This document shows positions 1-8,529 of a stretch of DNA of 64,000 nucleotides, piece by piece. A program made the translations under genes and the position numbers. The notes beneath the pieces are model-generated. The model saw nothing but the letters and a program-made list of their open reading frames with translations. It searched no databases and was not told the DNA's origin. Source of the stretch: Rossellomorea sp. SC111 (GTDB taxonomy: Bacteria; Bacillota; Bacilli; Bacillales; Bacillaceae_B); NCBI RefSeq assembly GCF_024733565.1, contig NZ_JANIOC010000004.1, forward strand, positions 187,640-251,639, read 5' to 3'. The stretch's first letter is position 1. The number at the start of each line of letters is the position of its first letter.

Positions 1-75
1 TTGTTTTCCAGCGCTGCAGGCCATTAAAAGAAATCCTATCGCGAGTATCATGATTATCAGTATACGTTTCTTCAT
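1..75 (-). CDS. Lipoprotein, N-terminal part only (cut by window start)
   Basis: The reverse strand reads from an ATG at 75 through a lysine/arginine start, a hydrophobic stretch and a lipobox LMAC followed by SAGKQ before the window ends. This is a type II (lipoprotein) signal peptide, so the product should be a membrane-anchored extracytoplasmic lipoprotein. The ATG overlaps the stop codon of the GrpB-family gene (ATGA overlap), implying translational coupling. Function cannot be assigned from 25 codons. Confidence 0.7.
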   Translation of the reverse strand, partial: MKKRILIIMILAIGFLLMACSAGKQ

Positions 76-611
76 TTCCCTTCCCCCAGTACTCTTTCTA
101 TAAATGTTGCTTTCCCTTCCGAATACGCTTCCCGGTCGTCAGGAAATTGGTTTGCCAGACTTTTTTTCAGTTCTGCGTATTCTTCCCTCAAAGAAGGGTC
201 CCCGTTCAACCGGTCCCTGAATATCCTCTGCTGTTCCCACCGCGGTTCCCCTTCCAACATGAGATGCAGATGGGCAACTCTCTTATCATTCTCCACCTTT
301 ATGAAAAACCTTCTCCACGGCCGATTGTCAAGCTCCGTCGGGACATAATGCCATTGATCCCCCGCAAATTTTCCCGCGATCTCGTCCACTTCAGCATAGG
401 ACGGAATCTTTGCCATCACATCAAGGATCGGCTTTGCAGGAAGATCGCAGATCGAAGTGCTTCCAACATGCTCGACTTCCTCGACTCCAAAGGGACTCAA
501 ATGCTGCATGAGTTCCTTCACCTCCGCTCTTCCCGCCTCGATCCATTTCGGATTTGGAGGCACGACCTCTATCGACTCCACAGCCCATTTCGGCCAATCA
601 CTATTTTCCAT
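72..611 (-). CDS. GrpB family protein (UPF0157, nucleotidyltransferase-fold)
   Basis: The 179-residue product carries the GrpB signature: EHVGSTSI followed by LPAKPILDV around residues 47-66, then the HLHLM block near residue 115. This family has the nucleotidyltransferase fold and is found alone in Bacilli or fused to dephospho-CoA kinase in actinobacteria; its substrate is unknown. The length is typical for the stand-alone form. It overlaps the upstream GNAT gene by 11 bases and the downstream lipoprotein by 4, so the three are probably one transcript. The start follows a GGGGA sequence. Confidence 0.85.
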   Translation of the reverse strand: MENSDWPKWAVESIEVVPPNPKWIEAGRAEVKELMQHLSPFGVEEVEHVGSTSICDLPAKPILDVMAKIPSYAEVDEIAGKFAGDQWHYVPTELDNRPWRRFFIKVENDKRVAHLHLMLEGEPRWEQQRIFRDRLNGDPSLREEYAELKKSLANQFPDDREAYSEGKATFIERVLGEGK

Positions 612-1092
612 TCCCCGTCATTCCCTTCTCCAATTCAATCTCATCCCTGATTGGTATCCCGTCATTCCCGATCAACGGAATCTCCGGCTTTATACGCCTT
701 GCTTTCTCCACGGCATCCCGGTGGATGATCGATATCCTAAAGCCCCTCTTTTGATAAAACTTCAGCGCAAGCAAATTATCATTCGTCGTAATTAACGTGA
801 TGCGTGTGCACCCGTTCTCGGCTGCCACCTTTTCTACTTCTTTCATTAAAGTGGTGCCGATCCCCTTCTTTTCTTCCAAACTATCAAGTGAGATAATCTC
901 GCATTCTGTGCCCTTCAACATATATGTAATCAAACCTGTAATTTCGCTGGTTTCATTTAAAACAGCAAAGCCGTCTAACGTGTCACACTCATAAACTCCA
1001 CTTGAAATGACCATCTTCGTGCTTCCCCAATGACGGTGAAAAAAATCGGTGATCAGCTGTTTCGGTAATTCCCCCAATGATACAATCTTCAT
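601..1092 (-). CDS. GNAT family N-acetyltransferase
   Basis: A 163-residue protein with the acetyl-CoA binding loop motif KKGIGTTLM near residue 75 and the C-terminal FYQKRGFRI motif near residue 112, which are motifs A and B of the GNAT fold. The acceptor substrate cannot be read from sequence. The ATG has a good GGGGAGAGGA Shine-Dalgarno sequence. The gene overlaps the start of the GrpB-family gene by 11 bases. A tail of about 35 residues after motif B is rich in charged residues and may be a small extra subdomain. Confidence 0.85.
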   Translation of the reverse strand: MKIVSLGELPKQLITDFFHRHWGSTKMVISSGVYECDTLDGFAVLNETSEITGLITYMLKGTECEIISLDSLEEKKGIGTTLMKEVEKVAAENGCTRITLITTNDNLLALKFYQKRGFRISIIHRDAVEKARRIKPEIPLIGNDGIPIRDEIELEKGMTGNGK

Positions 1093-1214
1093 TCATCCTC
1101 TCCCCTTTTCCAGGCACTCTATTGGAAGATACCATAGATTTAATTGTAAAAAAAGGAAAAAACAAGAATTCATCGAGCAAAAAAAACGGCTTATGGAATC
1201 CAATCCACAAGCCG

Positions 1215-2285
1215 TTATGTTACCGGATGTTCCACGCTGAATGTGATCCATCCTCCCTTATATTCTGCACGGATGTGCCCGCCGTGTAATTCCACAATCC
1301 TCTTTGAGATTGCAAGGCCAAGGCCAGTGCCCCGGTGATTCCTTCTTGCCTTGTCCCCCGTATAAAATCGTTCAAACCACGCTTCCGGATCGGTCTCTGG
1401 AGGAAATTCTGTCCGGTTTGAAATCTTCAAGATGGCCAGTGAATCCTCCGCTTTCAATGAAATATGGATGTCAGAAGGTCTCAAGCTGTATTTCAGGGCG
1501 TTCATCAGCAGATTCTCATACACACGCACCATTTTTTCAACATCCATTCTGACTGGTATTTCTTTAGATGGAATGGACGTTACGACGGTTAACCGTTCTT
1601 TTTCAAACATGGGAATGGACTCTCCAATGAACTGCTCAAGCAGGCCGGTTAACTCCGTTTCCTGAACATCCAACTGAACGTCCGGACTTGATAAGTGGGT
1701 GTATTCGAAGAGTTCATTAATAAGGGATTCGAGACGCTTGGATTTACCGTACGACGTGTCAAGATAGTCTATAAGCTGATCATCCGAATAGTTCCCCTTT
1801 CTCAATAGATCCAAATAACCGATGATGGACGTCAAAGGCGAACGCAAATCGTGAGAAACATTCGTGATCAGTTCATTCTTCGACAGCTCCAACTGACGTT
1901 CATACTCAAACTTGCTTTCAAGCTCCGTTGACAGATAATTGATATTCTGAGCAAGTTTACTTAATTCATCACGCCCTTGTATATCAATGGTGAGTCCCAG
2001 CTTCCCATTGGCCATCTCATGGACAGAATCTGTAATCTGTTTCAGGTAGATCATTCTTTTCCGCACGAGTAATAAGAATGTCATGACAAATATGACAACC
2101 ACAAGAATCAAGGCAAAGTTGTAGCCTGCCACACTGAATTCCGTTAAATAGTTTTGATTATAAAAATGAAAAAGACCCATGGAAATAAGGACCAGCACCC
2201 CATAAGCTAACAGAAAACTGATCCCCACTGCCGCAAGCAGCTTGACGAATAACGAATTCTTCAACCGGACACCCGTTTTCTTCAT
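1215..2285 (-). CDS. Sensor histidine kinase, VanS/PhoR-like
   Basis: A 356-residue kinase. Two membrane segments at about residues 12-36 and 50-73 enclose a very short external loop, then come a HAMP region, a HisKA dimerisation helix with the phospho-acceptor in HDLRSPLTSIIGYL (about residue 145), and a HATPase domain with N-box NLLMNALKYS and G-box GTGLGLAI. The short loop suggests sensing within the membrane or through a partner, as in intramembrane-sensing kinases. The ATG overlaps the stop of the response regulator gene by 4 bases, so the two are coupled. The ligand is unknown. Confidence 0.9.
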   Translation of the reverse strand: MKKTGVRLKNSLFVKLLAAVGISFLLAYGVLVLISMGLFHFYNQNYLTEFSVAGYNFALILVVVIFVMTFLLLVRKRMIYLKQITDSVHEMANGKLGLTIDIQGRDELSKLAQNINYLSTELESKFEYERQLELSKNELITNVSHDLRSPLTSIIGYLDLLRKGNYSDDQLIDYLDTSYGKSKRLESLINELFEYTHLSSPDVQLDVQETELTGLLEQFIGESIPMFEKERLTVVTSIPSKEIPVRMDVEKMVRVYENLLMNALKYSLRPSDIHISLKAEDSLAILKISNRTEFPPETDPEAWFERFYTGDKARRNHRGTGLGLAISKRIVELHGGHIRAEYKGGWITFSVEHPVT

Positions 2286-2968
2286 AGTTTATAGCCCACT
2301 CCCCACACGGTTTTGATATACACCGGACGTTTTGGGTCTTCCTCTATCTTCTCACGGATATTGGTGATGTGGACCATGACCGTGTTATCCGATTTGAAGA
2401 ACGCTTCCTTCCAGACGCCTTCGTAGATTTGACTGACACTCAACACCTTGCCCCTGTTCCTCGCAAGGAGCTCCAAAATCGCGAATTCTTTCGGGGTTAG
2501 TCTTATCTCTTTCTCCCCTGCGAACACTTGACGTGTCCCCGTGTCTACAGTCAGATTCCCAATCTCCATCGTGCTTTGATTTCGTTCCGCACCACCATTG
2601 TATCTTCTGTAGCGCCTGAGCTGGGACTTCACGCGTGCGGTGAGCTCAAGGGGGTTAAAAGGTTTCGTCAAATAATCATCCGCACCGGAAGCGAGCCCCT
2701 GGATCTTGTCCATATCCTCTGATTTTGCCGACAGCATAATGATCGGCATATGACGCTCTTCCCTGATCTTCATGCAGGCTTCTATGCCACTCATTTGCGG
2801 CATCATCACATCGAGAATGACCAGGTCCACATCCTCTGTAGAAAGTAATTTCAAGGCATCCACCGCATATTCAGCCTGAACGGTTTTGATCCCTTCGTTC
2901 TCTAAATAGACAGAGATCAGATTTCGGATGTCTGGATCATCATCCACAACTAAGATTTTTGTGTTCAT
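2282..2968 (-). CDS. Response regulator, OmpR/VanR-like
   Basis: Receiver domain with acidic pocket VDDD, phospho-acceptor in LVILDVMMP and the conserved lysine in LTKPF, followed by a C-terminal winged helix (RLTPKEFAILELL ... WGVGYKL), the OmpR/PhoB class. I start at 2968 because this ATG follows GAGGGGATAAAG; the frame stays open upstream into the methyltransferase gene without another good site. It is transcribed after the methyltransferase (16 bases between the genes) and overlaps the kinase. It probably binds the CTTAAG repeats upstream of the operon. Confidence 0.92.
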   Translation of the reverse strand: MNTKILVVDDDPDIRNLISVYLENEGIKTVQAEYAVDALKLLSTEDVDLVILDVMMPQMSGIEACMKIREERHMPIIMLSAKSEDMDKIQGLASGADDYLTKPFNPLELTARVKSQLRRYRRYNGGAERNQSTMEIGNLTVDTGTRQVFAGEKEIRLTPKEFAILELLARNRGKVLSVSQIYEGVWKEAFFKSDNTVMVHITNIREKIEEDPKRPVYIKTVWGVGYKL

Positions 2969-2984
2969 CTTTATCCCCTCACCT

Positions 2985-3542
2985 TTATTTTCGGCAGCAT
3001 AACACATAAGCAGGCGGAACGTTCCGGTATTCAAGCTTCACGTCCATGTACCCGAAATATTGATCAAACAGCGTCCTTTTCAGAAGGCTGTACTGAAACG
3101 TAATAAAGAGCCCTTCTGCTTTCAACCATTTCCTTGTTTTATTTAAGATAGCATTCGAAACAGGCTTGGGCAAACTGGCAAAAGGCAATCCGGAGATGAC
3201 ATAGTCGATAGACTGGATCCCATAGGTTTTCAAGTAGTGATCGACCTTCTCTGCCGTATCGTTCAGGATAAGTAGATTCGGCTCTTTTTGATACTTTTCT
3301 TTTAACAAGTCATAAAACGCTTGATTACTCTCGAATACAAGGATGACGGTATCCGGCTTCCTGTACTTCAGGATTTTATCTGTAAACACACCCGTACCTG
3401 CCCCATACTCCACGATACATCGGGCGGTTTGGAAATCGACGGATTCCACCATCTTCTCAGCCAGATAGTCAGAACTCGGCAGCACAGCCCCAGTCTTTCT
3501 GGGAAATAACAGATATTGAAGAAAAAACGTGGTAGATTTCAT
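2985..3542 (-). CDS. Class I SAM-dependent methyltransferase (phospholipid N-methyltransferase/KsgA-like)
   Basis: A 185-residue Rossmann methyltransferase. The SAM-binding motif I is VEYGAGTGVFT (about residues 44-54) and the acidic post-II residue is in VFESN. A motif resembling the catalytic loop of the rRNA dimethylase and phospholipid methyltransferase families lies in YVISGLPFASLP (about residue 115). This matches the COG3963 group annotated as phospholipid N-methyltransferases or rRNA adenine methyltransferase-like proteins. Position as first gene of an operon with a two-component system suggests an envelope-stress or antibiotic response. Substrate is inference only. Confidence 0.75.
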   Translation of the reverse strand: MKSTTFFLQYLLFPRKTGAVLPSSDYLAEKMVESVDFQTARCIVEYGAGTGVFTDKILKYRKPDTVILVFESNQAFYDLLKEKYQKEPNLLILNDTAEKVDHYLKTYGIQSIDYVISGLPFASLPKPVSNAILNKTRKWLKAEGLFITFQYSLLKRTLFDQYFGYMDVKLEYRNVPPAYVLCCRK

Positions 3543-3593
3543 ATGCCATTCACTCCTTATTATGATGCTCTATAAGTAGAATAGTCGTGAAAT

Positions 3594-3632
3594 CTTAAGA
3601 ATCAGGGGTAGTATTTCTTAAGGTTTCTTAAG
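3594..3632. promoter_or_regulatory. Three CTTAAG boxes in divergent promoter region
   Basis: CTTAAG occurs at 3594-3599, 3617-3622 and 3627-3632. The last two lie within direct repeats of TTTCTTAAGR exactly 10 bases apart, one helical turn, which is the usual arrangement for OmpR-type response regulator dimers. The site lies between the methyltransferase-regulator-kinase operon (leftward) and a small lipoprotein gene (rightward) and could control both. This is inference from spacing and location. Confidence 0.5.
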
Positions 3633-3684
3633 AAATAACAAGGAATTATATGGTAATATTAAATCAAATCTTATATAAGGAGCC

Positions 3685-3939
3685 ATGACCATTTTGACAA
3701 AGGTACGAATATTTCTATTTCTCACAATCGCAATCTTCCTTTCTGCCTGTAATGGAAAAGAGATGAATCTGACGGATGGAGATAAACAGGTGACACAGCA
3801 GATCGATGACGTGATTCCTCAGTATATCGTCCAAAAGAACACCACCTCCTACTACGGCACAGAAAAGCAGTTTGAAGTCCATGAAATCTATGGGACTAGC
3901 GAAAAAATGAAAGCATGGCTCGAGAAGCAGGAATCCTAA
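3685..3939 (+). CDS. Small lipoprotein
   Basis: An 84-residue protein with a basic start, a hydrophobic segment and the lipobox LSAC near residues 19-22, so the mature form is about 63 residues tethered outside the membrane. It has no recognised domain. The ATG is only two bases after AGGAG; a TTG ten bases further on would have better spacing, so the exact start is uncertain. It diverges from the two-component operon and sits 11 bases before a GNAT gene, so it may be a target of that regulator. Confidence 0.65.
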   Translation: MTILTKVRIFLFLTIAIFLSACNGKEMNLTDGDKQVTQQIDDVIPQYIVQKNTTSYYGTEKQFEVHEIYGTSEKMKAWLEKQES

Positions 3940-3950
3940 GGGGGAAAACC

Positions 3951-4424
3951 ATGGAACTGACAATCAGAAGAAGAAACCAGGAAGACATCAACGAATTCAT
4001 AACGTGGACGTATGACGGAATCTATTCGTTTTATGATAACAATAGCCAAAAAGAAAAAATCGACGGCTTGAAAGAAAGCGTCCATTTGGAACGAGCCTTT
4101 TCAGTCGTGGATGAGAATGAAAATCTTGTAGGAAATTGTGAGTTTTATGATGTAGAAGAAGACGGGAAAAACATACTGGTCCTCGGCGTTCAGATGAACC
4201 CTGCCATGACAGGTAAGGGAAACGGTTCAGCCTTTGTGAAAGCGATCATCGAACAGGGACGTGAACGGCTGAAGTTCACTCACTTGGAATTGGCCGTTGC
4301 GGATTTTAATGAACGGGCGATCCGGGTGTATGAGAAAGAGGGATTCTGGAAGAGAGATGAATTCAAGAACGATATCAGGGGGCAGACCTACCGTTTTATC
4401 ATTATGGCGAAGAAATGGGAGTAA
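3951..4424 (+). CDS. GNAT family N-acetyltransferase (RimJ/RimL-like)
   Basis: 157 residues from the ATG at 3951, which follows AGGGGGAAAACC; a longer reading frame exists upstream but would run back into the lipoprotein gene. The acetyl-CoA binding segment is GKGNGSAFV near residue 87 and the C-terminal RAIRVYEKEGF motif near residue 122 is typical of GNAT enzymes that modify protein or small-molecule amines. It is 11 bases after the lipoprotein stop, so probably cotranscribed. The acceptor is unknown. Confidence 0.85.
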   Translation: MELTIRRRNQEDINEFITWTYDGIYSFYDNNSQKEKIDGLKESVHLERAFSVVDENENLVGNCEFYDVEEDGKNILVLGVQMNPAMTGKGNGSAFVKAIIEQGRERLKFTHLELAVADFNERAIRVYEKEGFWKRDEFKNDIRGQTYRFIIMAKKWE

Positions 4425-4502
4425 GGTGAGTCTATACAAAGTCCACTCCTGAAGGTGAAATAAGGAAAAGGAAACGGAATAAGAAATGAGGTTACGATTA
4501 TA

Positions 4503-4964
4503 GTGAAAAGCCTACTGGCAAGTCTCGTCTTCCTTCTATCTGGACTAACTGGCTGTTCTGATAGTGAGCGAGTGGCTACAATTGATCATAAAGAAAAAGC
4601 AACTGCCCTATTCATTCAAAAAATCGAAAACAATACTTCCACCGAAGAGTTGACCAAGGATGTACTTGATCAAGATCAAATCAAAGAGGTATTGAGGAAG
4701 ATAGAAGGTCTTAAAGTAAAAAAAATCCGTTCGGAACAAATGATGGATAAAATGAGGTCATCCAACACGTATATGTTCGTCTTTTCTGAAAGTAATGAAA
4801 CAGAATTGGGTAAAGCAGCACCATTCGCATTTAATGTGTTGGAAGATGGGACATTCTTTTTTTCCTATAGTGAATTTAATTCCCCTCAAGAACCAAGGAT
4901 GTCAGTTGAACGGCATGAAGAACTGCTTGATGACTTGAAGCAGTTGCTGGAAATTGAGTTTTAG
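4503..4964 (+). CDS. Lipoprotein of unknown function
   Basis: A 153-residue protein starting at GTG 4503 with a hydrophobic signal segment ending in lipobox LTGC (residues 15-18). The mature part is charged, with a region near residues 60-130 that could form a small alpha/beta fold. No family recognised. A GAGGT sequence lies about 11 bases before the start. A hairpin immediately after the stop codon probably ends the transcript. Confidence 0.7.
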   Translation: MKSLLASLVFLLSGLTGCSDSERVATIDHKEKATALFIQKIENNTSTEELTKDVLDQDQIKEVLRKIEGLKVKKIRSEQMMDKMRSSNTYMFVFSESNETELGKAAPFAFNVLEDGTFFFSYSEFNSPQEPRMSVERHEELLDDLKQLLEIEF

Positions 4965-4967
4965 AAG

Positions 4968-4992
4968 GGGGGCAGCCACAAAGCCTGCCCCC
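4968..4992. terminator. Hairpin between convergent genes
   Basis: GGGGGCAG at 4968-4975 pairs with CTGCCCCC at 4985-4992 around a 9-base loop. It lies directly after the lipoprotein stop codon and before the end of the convergent NIPSNAP gene. The T tract is weak on both sides, so it may be an inefficient bidirectional terminator. Confidence 0.55.
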
Positions 4993-4998
4993 ATTTCC

Positions 4999-5331
4999 TC
5001 ACGTCACAGTAGAATCAATAAAATCCTGATCGATGTGATAAAAGTGTTCTTTCAGGTTTTCTCTTCCTCCCCATTTTCCGAACCAATCCTGCACCCGTTT
5101 CACGTGTGCTTCGTCACCTCTGACGTTGGCTTCGATTCTCTCATACTCTTCATAGCTATCATATTCCCATATCGCAAACACTTCGACTTCATCGGCATGT
5201 TGCGTCATCCATCTTCCCACCAATCTGGAACCGTATTTCAGCTGGGTCGGTAACAGCGTTTTGTTAAAATGCAGGTTGAAATCGTCTATAATACGCGGGG
5301 AAACCCGGTACATTTTTCTGCGGTAGATCAT
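4999..5331 (-). CDS. NIPSNAP family protein
   Basis: A 110-residue protein with the ferredoxin-like alpha/beta-barrel pattern of NIPSNAP proteins: YRRKMYRVSPR at the start, the central VFAIWEYDSYEEYE and a C-terminal VQDWFGKW block. The length is normal for bacterial single-domain members. These are small dimeric cytosolic proteins of unknown biochemical role. The ATG has AAAGGAGAGGAAG upstream. It stands alone between a convergent lipoprotein and an inverted repeat shared with the MFS gene end. Confidence 0.8.
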   Translation of the reverse strand: MIYRRKMYRVSPRIIDDFNLHFNKTLLPTQLKYGSRLVGRWMTQHADEVEVFAIWEYDSYEEYERIEANVRGDEAHVKRVQDWFGKWGGRENLKEHFYHIDQDFIDSTVT

Positions 5332-5362
5332 GAATCTTCCTCTCCTTTTCCTTTTTTAGACT

Positions 5363-5427
5363 GAGGGACGGACCTTCCACCCCTCGCTTTGGATGGAACG
5401 ATTTCAAGATTTGGAGGTCCGTCCCTC
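5363..5427. repeat. Inverted repeat, GGGACGGACC variant of the REP-like family
   Basis: GAGGGACGGACCT at 5363-5375 is the reverse complement of AGGTCCGTCCCTC at 5415-5427. The core GGGACGG is shared with the dispersed repeat family. It abuts the stop codon of the MFS gene (5428), as many copies do with their neighbour. Half a copy (GAGGTCCGTCCCTC) recurs at the end of the fructokinase gene near 48976. Confidence 0.75.
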
Positions 5428-6681
5428 TTACTTCCCTTCACTTACACCCAATACTTTCGCTTTCACCCAGCTTCCGCCAAATAGTCCCGTGTAAACCAGA
5501 ACGGTACCCAGCATGACGATGAAGCCGATATAGACACTCATCATGGTCGGCATCAGGAAGGCTCCGATGATGATGGTGGATCGTGCCACGAGGTCCGCTC
5601 CGCTGAAGGACAGGTTGGAGAAAGCGGAGTAAGAGCCACGTTTGTCGCTTGGGATCATGTTCGCCTGTTCTGCGTTGCGGATCGGGGAGTAGATCAGCTC
5701 CCCCATTGTCGCAATCAGGTTGAAAGCGATCAGGACGTACCATGTGTTGGCGGATGTGACAGTCACATAGCCGATGCCGTACAGGATGAGCCCGATCAGG
5801 AGAGCGTTCTTCTTGTTCAGGCGATCGGTGTAGCGGTTAATGATGAACGTGAGGCATACGACGAGCATCATGTTCTCGATGTTCAGGATACTGAGCATTC
5901 TCACCCCGACAATTTCAAAACTTCCGATGTTCACTGCCTTGAATGTTTCTGCCAGGCGGATTCCGATATAGCTGTTCAGGGAAAATTCCGCCGCGAAGAT
6001 GAAGGTGGAACCGGCCACCACTTTTACGAATGCCGAATCCCTGAAGGCAATCCGGTAATTGTTGACGAGATCGATGAACACATTCTCGTGCTTTTTCTGA
6101 AGCTGGTCCTTGAAATTGTCCTGAAGCCAGATGCCATACGCAACGGGAATCGTCGTCGACGTGAAGGTCAGCATCATGAACAATTCGGTTTGGTGATTCA
6201 AGTACAGCAGTCCACCGAGTGCCGCACCGATCGCCATGGACAGATTGACGAGCCAGTAATCCAGAGCATACACCGCTTTCCGGTTCTCCGGCGTCGTCGA
6301 GTCGATGATGATCGCATGCATCGCCGGACGGCCAAGGCTGCTTGTGATAATAAATCCAATATACGCACCTGCGAACAGCAGGATCAAATTATCTTCCGGA
6401 AAAAGACTGGCCGTCATAATGAAAAAGAACAACGCGTTTAACCACGACGTCGTCAGCAGAACCTTTTTCCGTGGAAAGCGGTCGGAAATATATCCCCCGA
6501 CCAGATTGACACAAAATCCGATCACCACGGTGGCGATGAGGAAGATCCCTGCCCAGATTTTATTCAGTTCCTGTGCAAAGAACAGTGCCATGAATGGCAT
6601 GACGGCGGATGAAACAGCACGATTAAAGAATGACGTGATCATCCGTACTTTTATATTTTGAGGTAATTCCTTCCACTTCAT
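5428..6681 (-). CDS. MFS transporter
   Basis: A 417-residue protein with about 12 predicted membrane segments and the MFS loop 2-3 motif GGYISDRFPRKKV near residue 62. This suggests a proton-coupled exporter or importer. It is divergent from an SgrR-like regulator with about 100 bases between them. In enterobacteria sgrR is likewise adjacent to the sugar-efflux gene setA, so sugar or sugar-phosphate relief is a plausible but unproven role. The ATG follows AGGAGGGGGAACAAC. The stop abuts an inverted repeat. Confidence 0.88.
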   Translation of the reverse strand: MKWKELPQNIKVRMITSFFNRAVSSAVMPFMALFFAQELNKIWAGIFLIATVVIGFCVNLVGGYISDRFPRKKVLLTTSWLNALFFFIMTASLFPEDNLILLFAGAYIGFIITSSLGRPAMHAIIIDSTTPENRKAVYALDYWLVNLSMAIGAALGGLLYLNHQTELFMMLTFTSTTIPVAYGIWLQDNFKDQLQKKHENVFIDLVNNYRIAFRDSAFVKVVAGSTFIFAAEFSLNSYIGIRLAETFKAVNIGSFEIVGVRMLSILNIENMMLVVCLTFIINRYTDRLNKKNALLIGLILYGIGYVTVTSANTWYVLIAFNLIATMGELIYSPIRNAEQANMIPSDKRGSYSAFSNLSFSGADLVARSTIIIGAFLMPTMMSVYIGFIVMLGTVLVYTGLFGGSWVKAKVLGVSEGK

Positions 6682-6699
6682 GTTGTTCCCCCTCCTCTA

Positions 6700-6715
6700 T
6701 TTACTGTATAGTAAA
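6700..6715. promoter_or_regulatory. Palindrome, candidate operator for the SgrR-like regulator
   Basis: TTTACTGTATAGTAAA is an inverted repeat with 6-base arms around a 4-base centre, placed between the divergent MFS and SgrR-like genes, 19 bases before the MFS ATG. The 9-mer TATAGTAAA recurs at 9492-9500 before the permease operon. Divergent regulator/target pairs usually share such an operator; assignment to this regulator is inference. Confidence 0.45.
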
Positions 6716-6781
6716 CTAGACGGAACATTATAAAAATAGACACTTTTCAAATTGATGTCCCCTTTTAGGAGGAGAACCATT

Positions 6782-8431
6782 ATGGAGAACAAATTACTTA
6801 CCCTTTGGAGGTACTATCCCTCCGGCAGCATCCGCGTGGAGGAGATCTCTGAGACCCTTCAATTAAGCCATAAACAGACAACCCGCTATTTGAAAAAATG
6901 GAATGAAGAAGGCTGGATCGCCTTCACCCCCGGCCGCGGACGTGGGAATGTCTCGACCCTCCAGTGGAAGAAAGATGTAGAGGAAGAGTTTGAAGAAGAA
7001 GTCGTGAAGCTGATGGATAAAGAACCGATTGATGAGAGCAGCAAGTATCTCATGTACAACTGGTCCACTGACAGCAAGATGAGGCTGATGAATCATTTTC
7101 ACAGTAAGCTCGGGTTCGTGAAGGAATCCAAGGATAAGCTGATCGTGCCGAAGCGGTATCCCTTTTTCTCGATCCACCCGTTGGAGGCGGCGGACGTCAT
7201 GAGCGCCCATTTGGTGGCGAACGTCTTTAACCGCCTCGTCTCCATCACGGATAAAGGGGATATCCTCCCGGAACTTGCACACAGCTGGGATGCTTCCTCT
7301 AGTAGACTGCGACTTTATTTAAAAAAGGATGTCCGGTTCCACGACGGCTCCATCCTCACCGCCAAAGATGTCGTCCACTGTCTCGAACAACTCAGGACCT
7401 GCCATCATTATCACGAACTATGGGAACCAATCGAAAGAATCGAAGTCAAGGCACCACTCATCATCGACATCCACCACCCTGGAGGCTGCAGCTACATCCT
7501 CCCCATGCTCACCATGATGTGCGCGAGCATCTATAAAGAAAATAAGGGACGGACCTTCGGGACAGGATGCTTTGCACTTGAAGAAAACACCGATTCCAAG
7601 ACGACTCTTGTTGCTTTTAAAGAACACTTCCAGGAAAGACCTCTATTAGATGCCGTCGAATTCGTCCAGGTCCCGAAAGACTTCAAAGGAATCTACCATT
7701 CTCATATTGAGGAAAATCAATCGTCTTCCGTTGAAGTCGAGAGTGACTCGGGATTCGGGATTGTTGTCATCAACGCCGTCCCTGGACGGGATTCACAGAT
7801 TCAGAGAAAAAACGTACGTGATTATCTGCACTGGGTAATCGCGAAGAACCGCCACAGTCTTCGTGACCTCGATCCACGTCTTACACCGAATGGGAAGAGC
7901 GTCCTTATCGGCCAGGATCAGGCTATGGTTATTAATGAGATTGAACGTCCCCTGTTCACCGAACCGATCGTGATCCGCTGTGCCAACCATACAGCGAAAA
8001 CAACCGAATGGCTCGTGGAGATGTTTGAAAAAGAAGGTATTCCCGTCGAACTTCAGTGGTTCTCCTTCGCAGATACACTGACGAGGCAGCCGGAGACCTT
8101 GCATGTAGACCTGTTCGTTCATGGGGAGATTTTCGAATCCAACCAGGCTTTCTCGTTCTATCATTTTTTGAAAAACGGATATTCACCTCTCTATTCCCTT
8201 TTTGAAAAAGAAGAGTGGAAAGCGCATTTAGAGGAATTTCGTCACACACCATTTGCGGACTGGACCGAGTTGAATATGAAGCTGGAGAATAAGCTGATGA
8301 AAGAGTCGATCATGATCCCACTTTATTATGAGAAACGCTACATCCCTTTTTCCACCGACATTATGAATATCGAAATCAAGCATTTCGGCTATGTAGACTT
8401 TTCGAAACTGTGGGTGCGGCCGGAGGTGTGA
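6782..8431 (+). CDS. SgrR-like transcriptional regulator with solute-binding domain
   Basis: 549 residues from ATG 6782, chosen because TAGGAGGAGAACC precedes it. The N-terminal 60 residues form a helix-turn-helix (EISETLQLSHKQTTRYLKKW), followed by a linker and a family 5 solute-binding domain (about residues 115-549) with recognisable elements ELAHSWD, VRFHDGSILTAKDVV and a GTGCF segment. This architecture is that of SgrR, a cytosolic sensor-activator of glucose-phosphate stress in enterobacteria. There is no signal peptide, so it is a regulator rather than a transporter subunit. Targets are probably the divergent MFS gene and possibly the permease pair downstream. Confidence 0.85.
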   Translation: MENKLLTLWRYYPSGSIRVEEISETLQLSHKQTTRYLKKWNEEGWIAFTPGRGRGNVSTLQWKKDVEEEFEEEVVKLMDKEPIDESSKYLMYNWSTDSKMRLMNHFHSKLGFVKESKDKLIVPKRYPFFSIHPLEAADVMSAHLVANVFNRLVSITDKGDILPELAHSWDASSSRLRLYLKKDVRFHDGSILTAKDVVHCLEQLRTCHHYHELWEPIERIEVKAPLIIDIHHPGGCSYILPMLTMMCASIYKENKGRTFGTGCFALEENTDSKTTLVAFKEHFQERPLLDAVEFVQVPKDFKGIYHSHIEENQSSSVEVESDSGFGIVVINAVPGRDSQIQRKNVRDYLHWVIAKNRHSLRDLDPRLTPNGKSVLIGQDQAMVINEIERPLFTEPIVIRCANHTAKTTEWLVEMFEKEGIPVELQWFSFADTLTRQPETLHVDLFVHGEIFESNQAFSFYHFLKNGYSPLYSLFEKEEWKAHLEEFRHTPFADWTELNMKLENKLMKESIMIPLYYEKRYIPFSTDIMNIEIKHFGYVDFSKLWVRPEV

Positions 8432-8505
8432 GGGAAGCGGGGGGACGGTTCTTGTGCTTCGCTTTTCAGCCGGAGGTAAGCCATGGGGACGGGTCCCGTG
8501 GCTTA
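8432..8505. repeat. REP-like repeats, one of each type, side by side
   Basis: At 8432-8460 a type 1 half unit (GGAAGCG, core GGGGACGGTTCT, GTGCTTC) starts directly after the TGA of the SgrR-like gene. At 8477-8505 a type 2 unit has arms TAAGCCA/TGGCTTA around GGGGACGGGTCCC. They form the left boundary of a potassium-channel gene fragment. Confidence 0.85.
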
Positions 8506-8529
8506 TTTTCAAGAACATGTTTCACCGGC

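Noticed and set aside
5438-5743. 101-codon frame inside the MFS gene
   Set aside because: Shadow frame of a well-supported membrane transporter; His/Arg-rich composition is typical of an out-of-frame reading.
7543-7560. GGGACGGACC and GGGACAGG inside the SgrR-like gene look like REP cores
   Set aside because: They encode GRTFGTGCF, a conserved turn of family 5 binding proteins, there is no inverted partner and the frame is intact. Chance resemblance.
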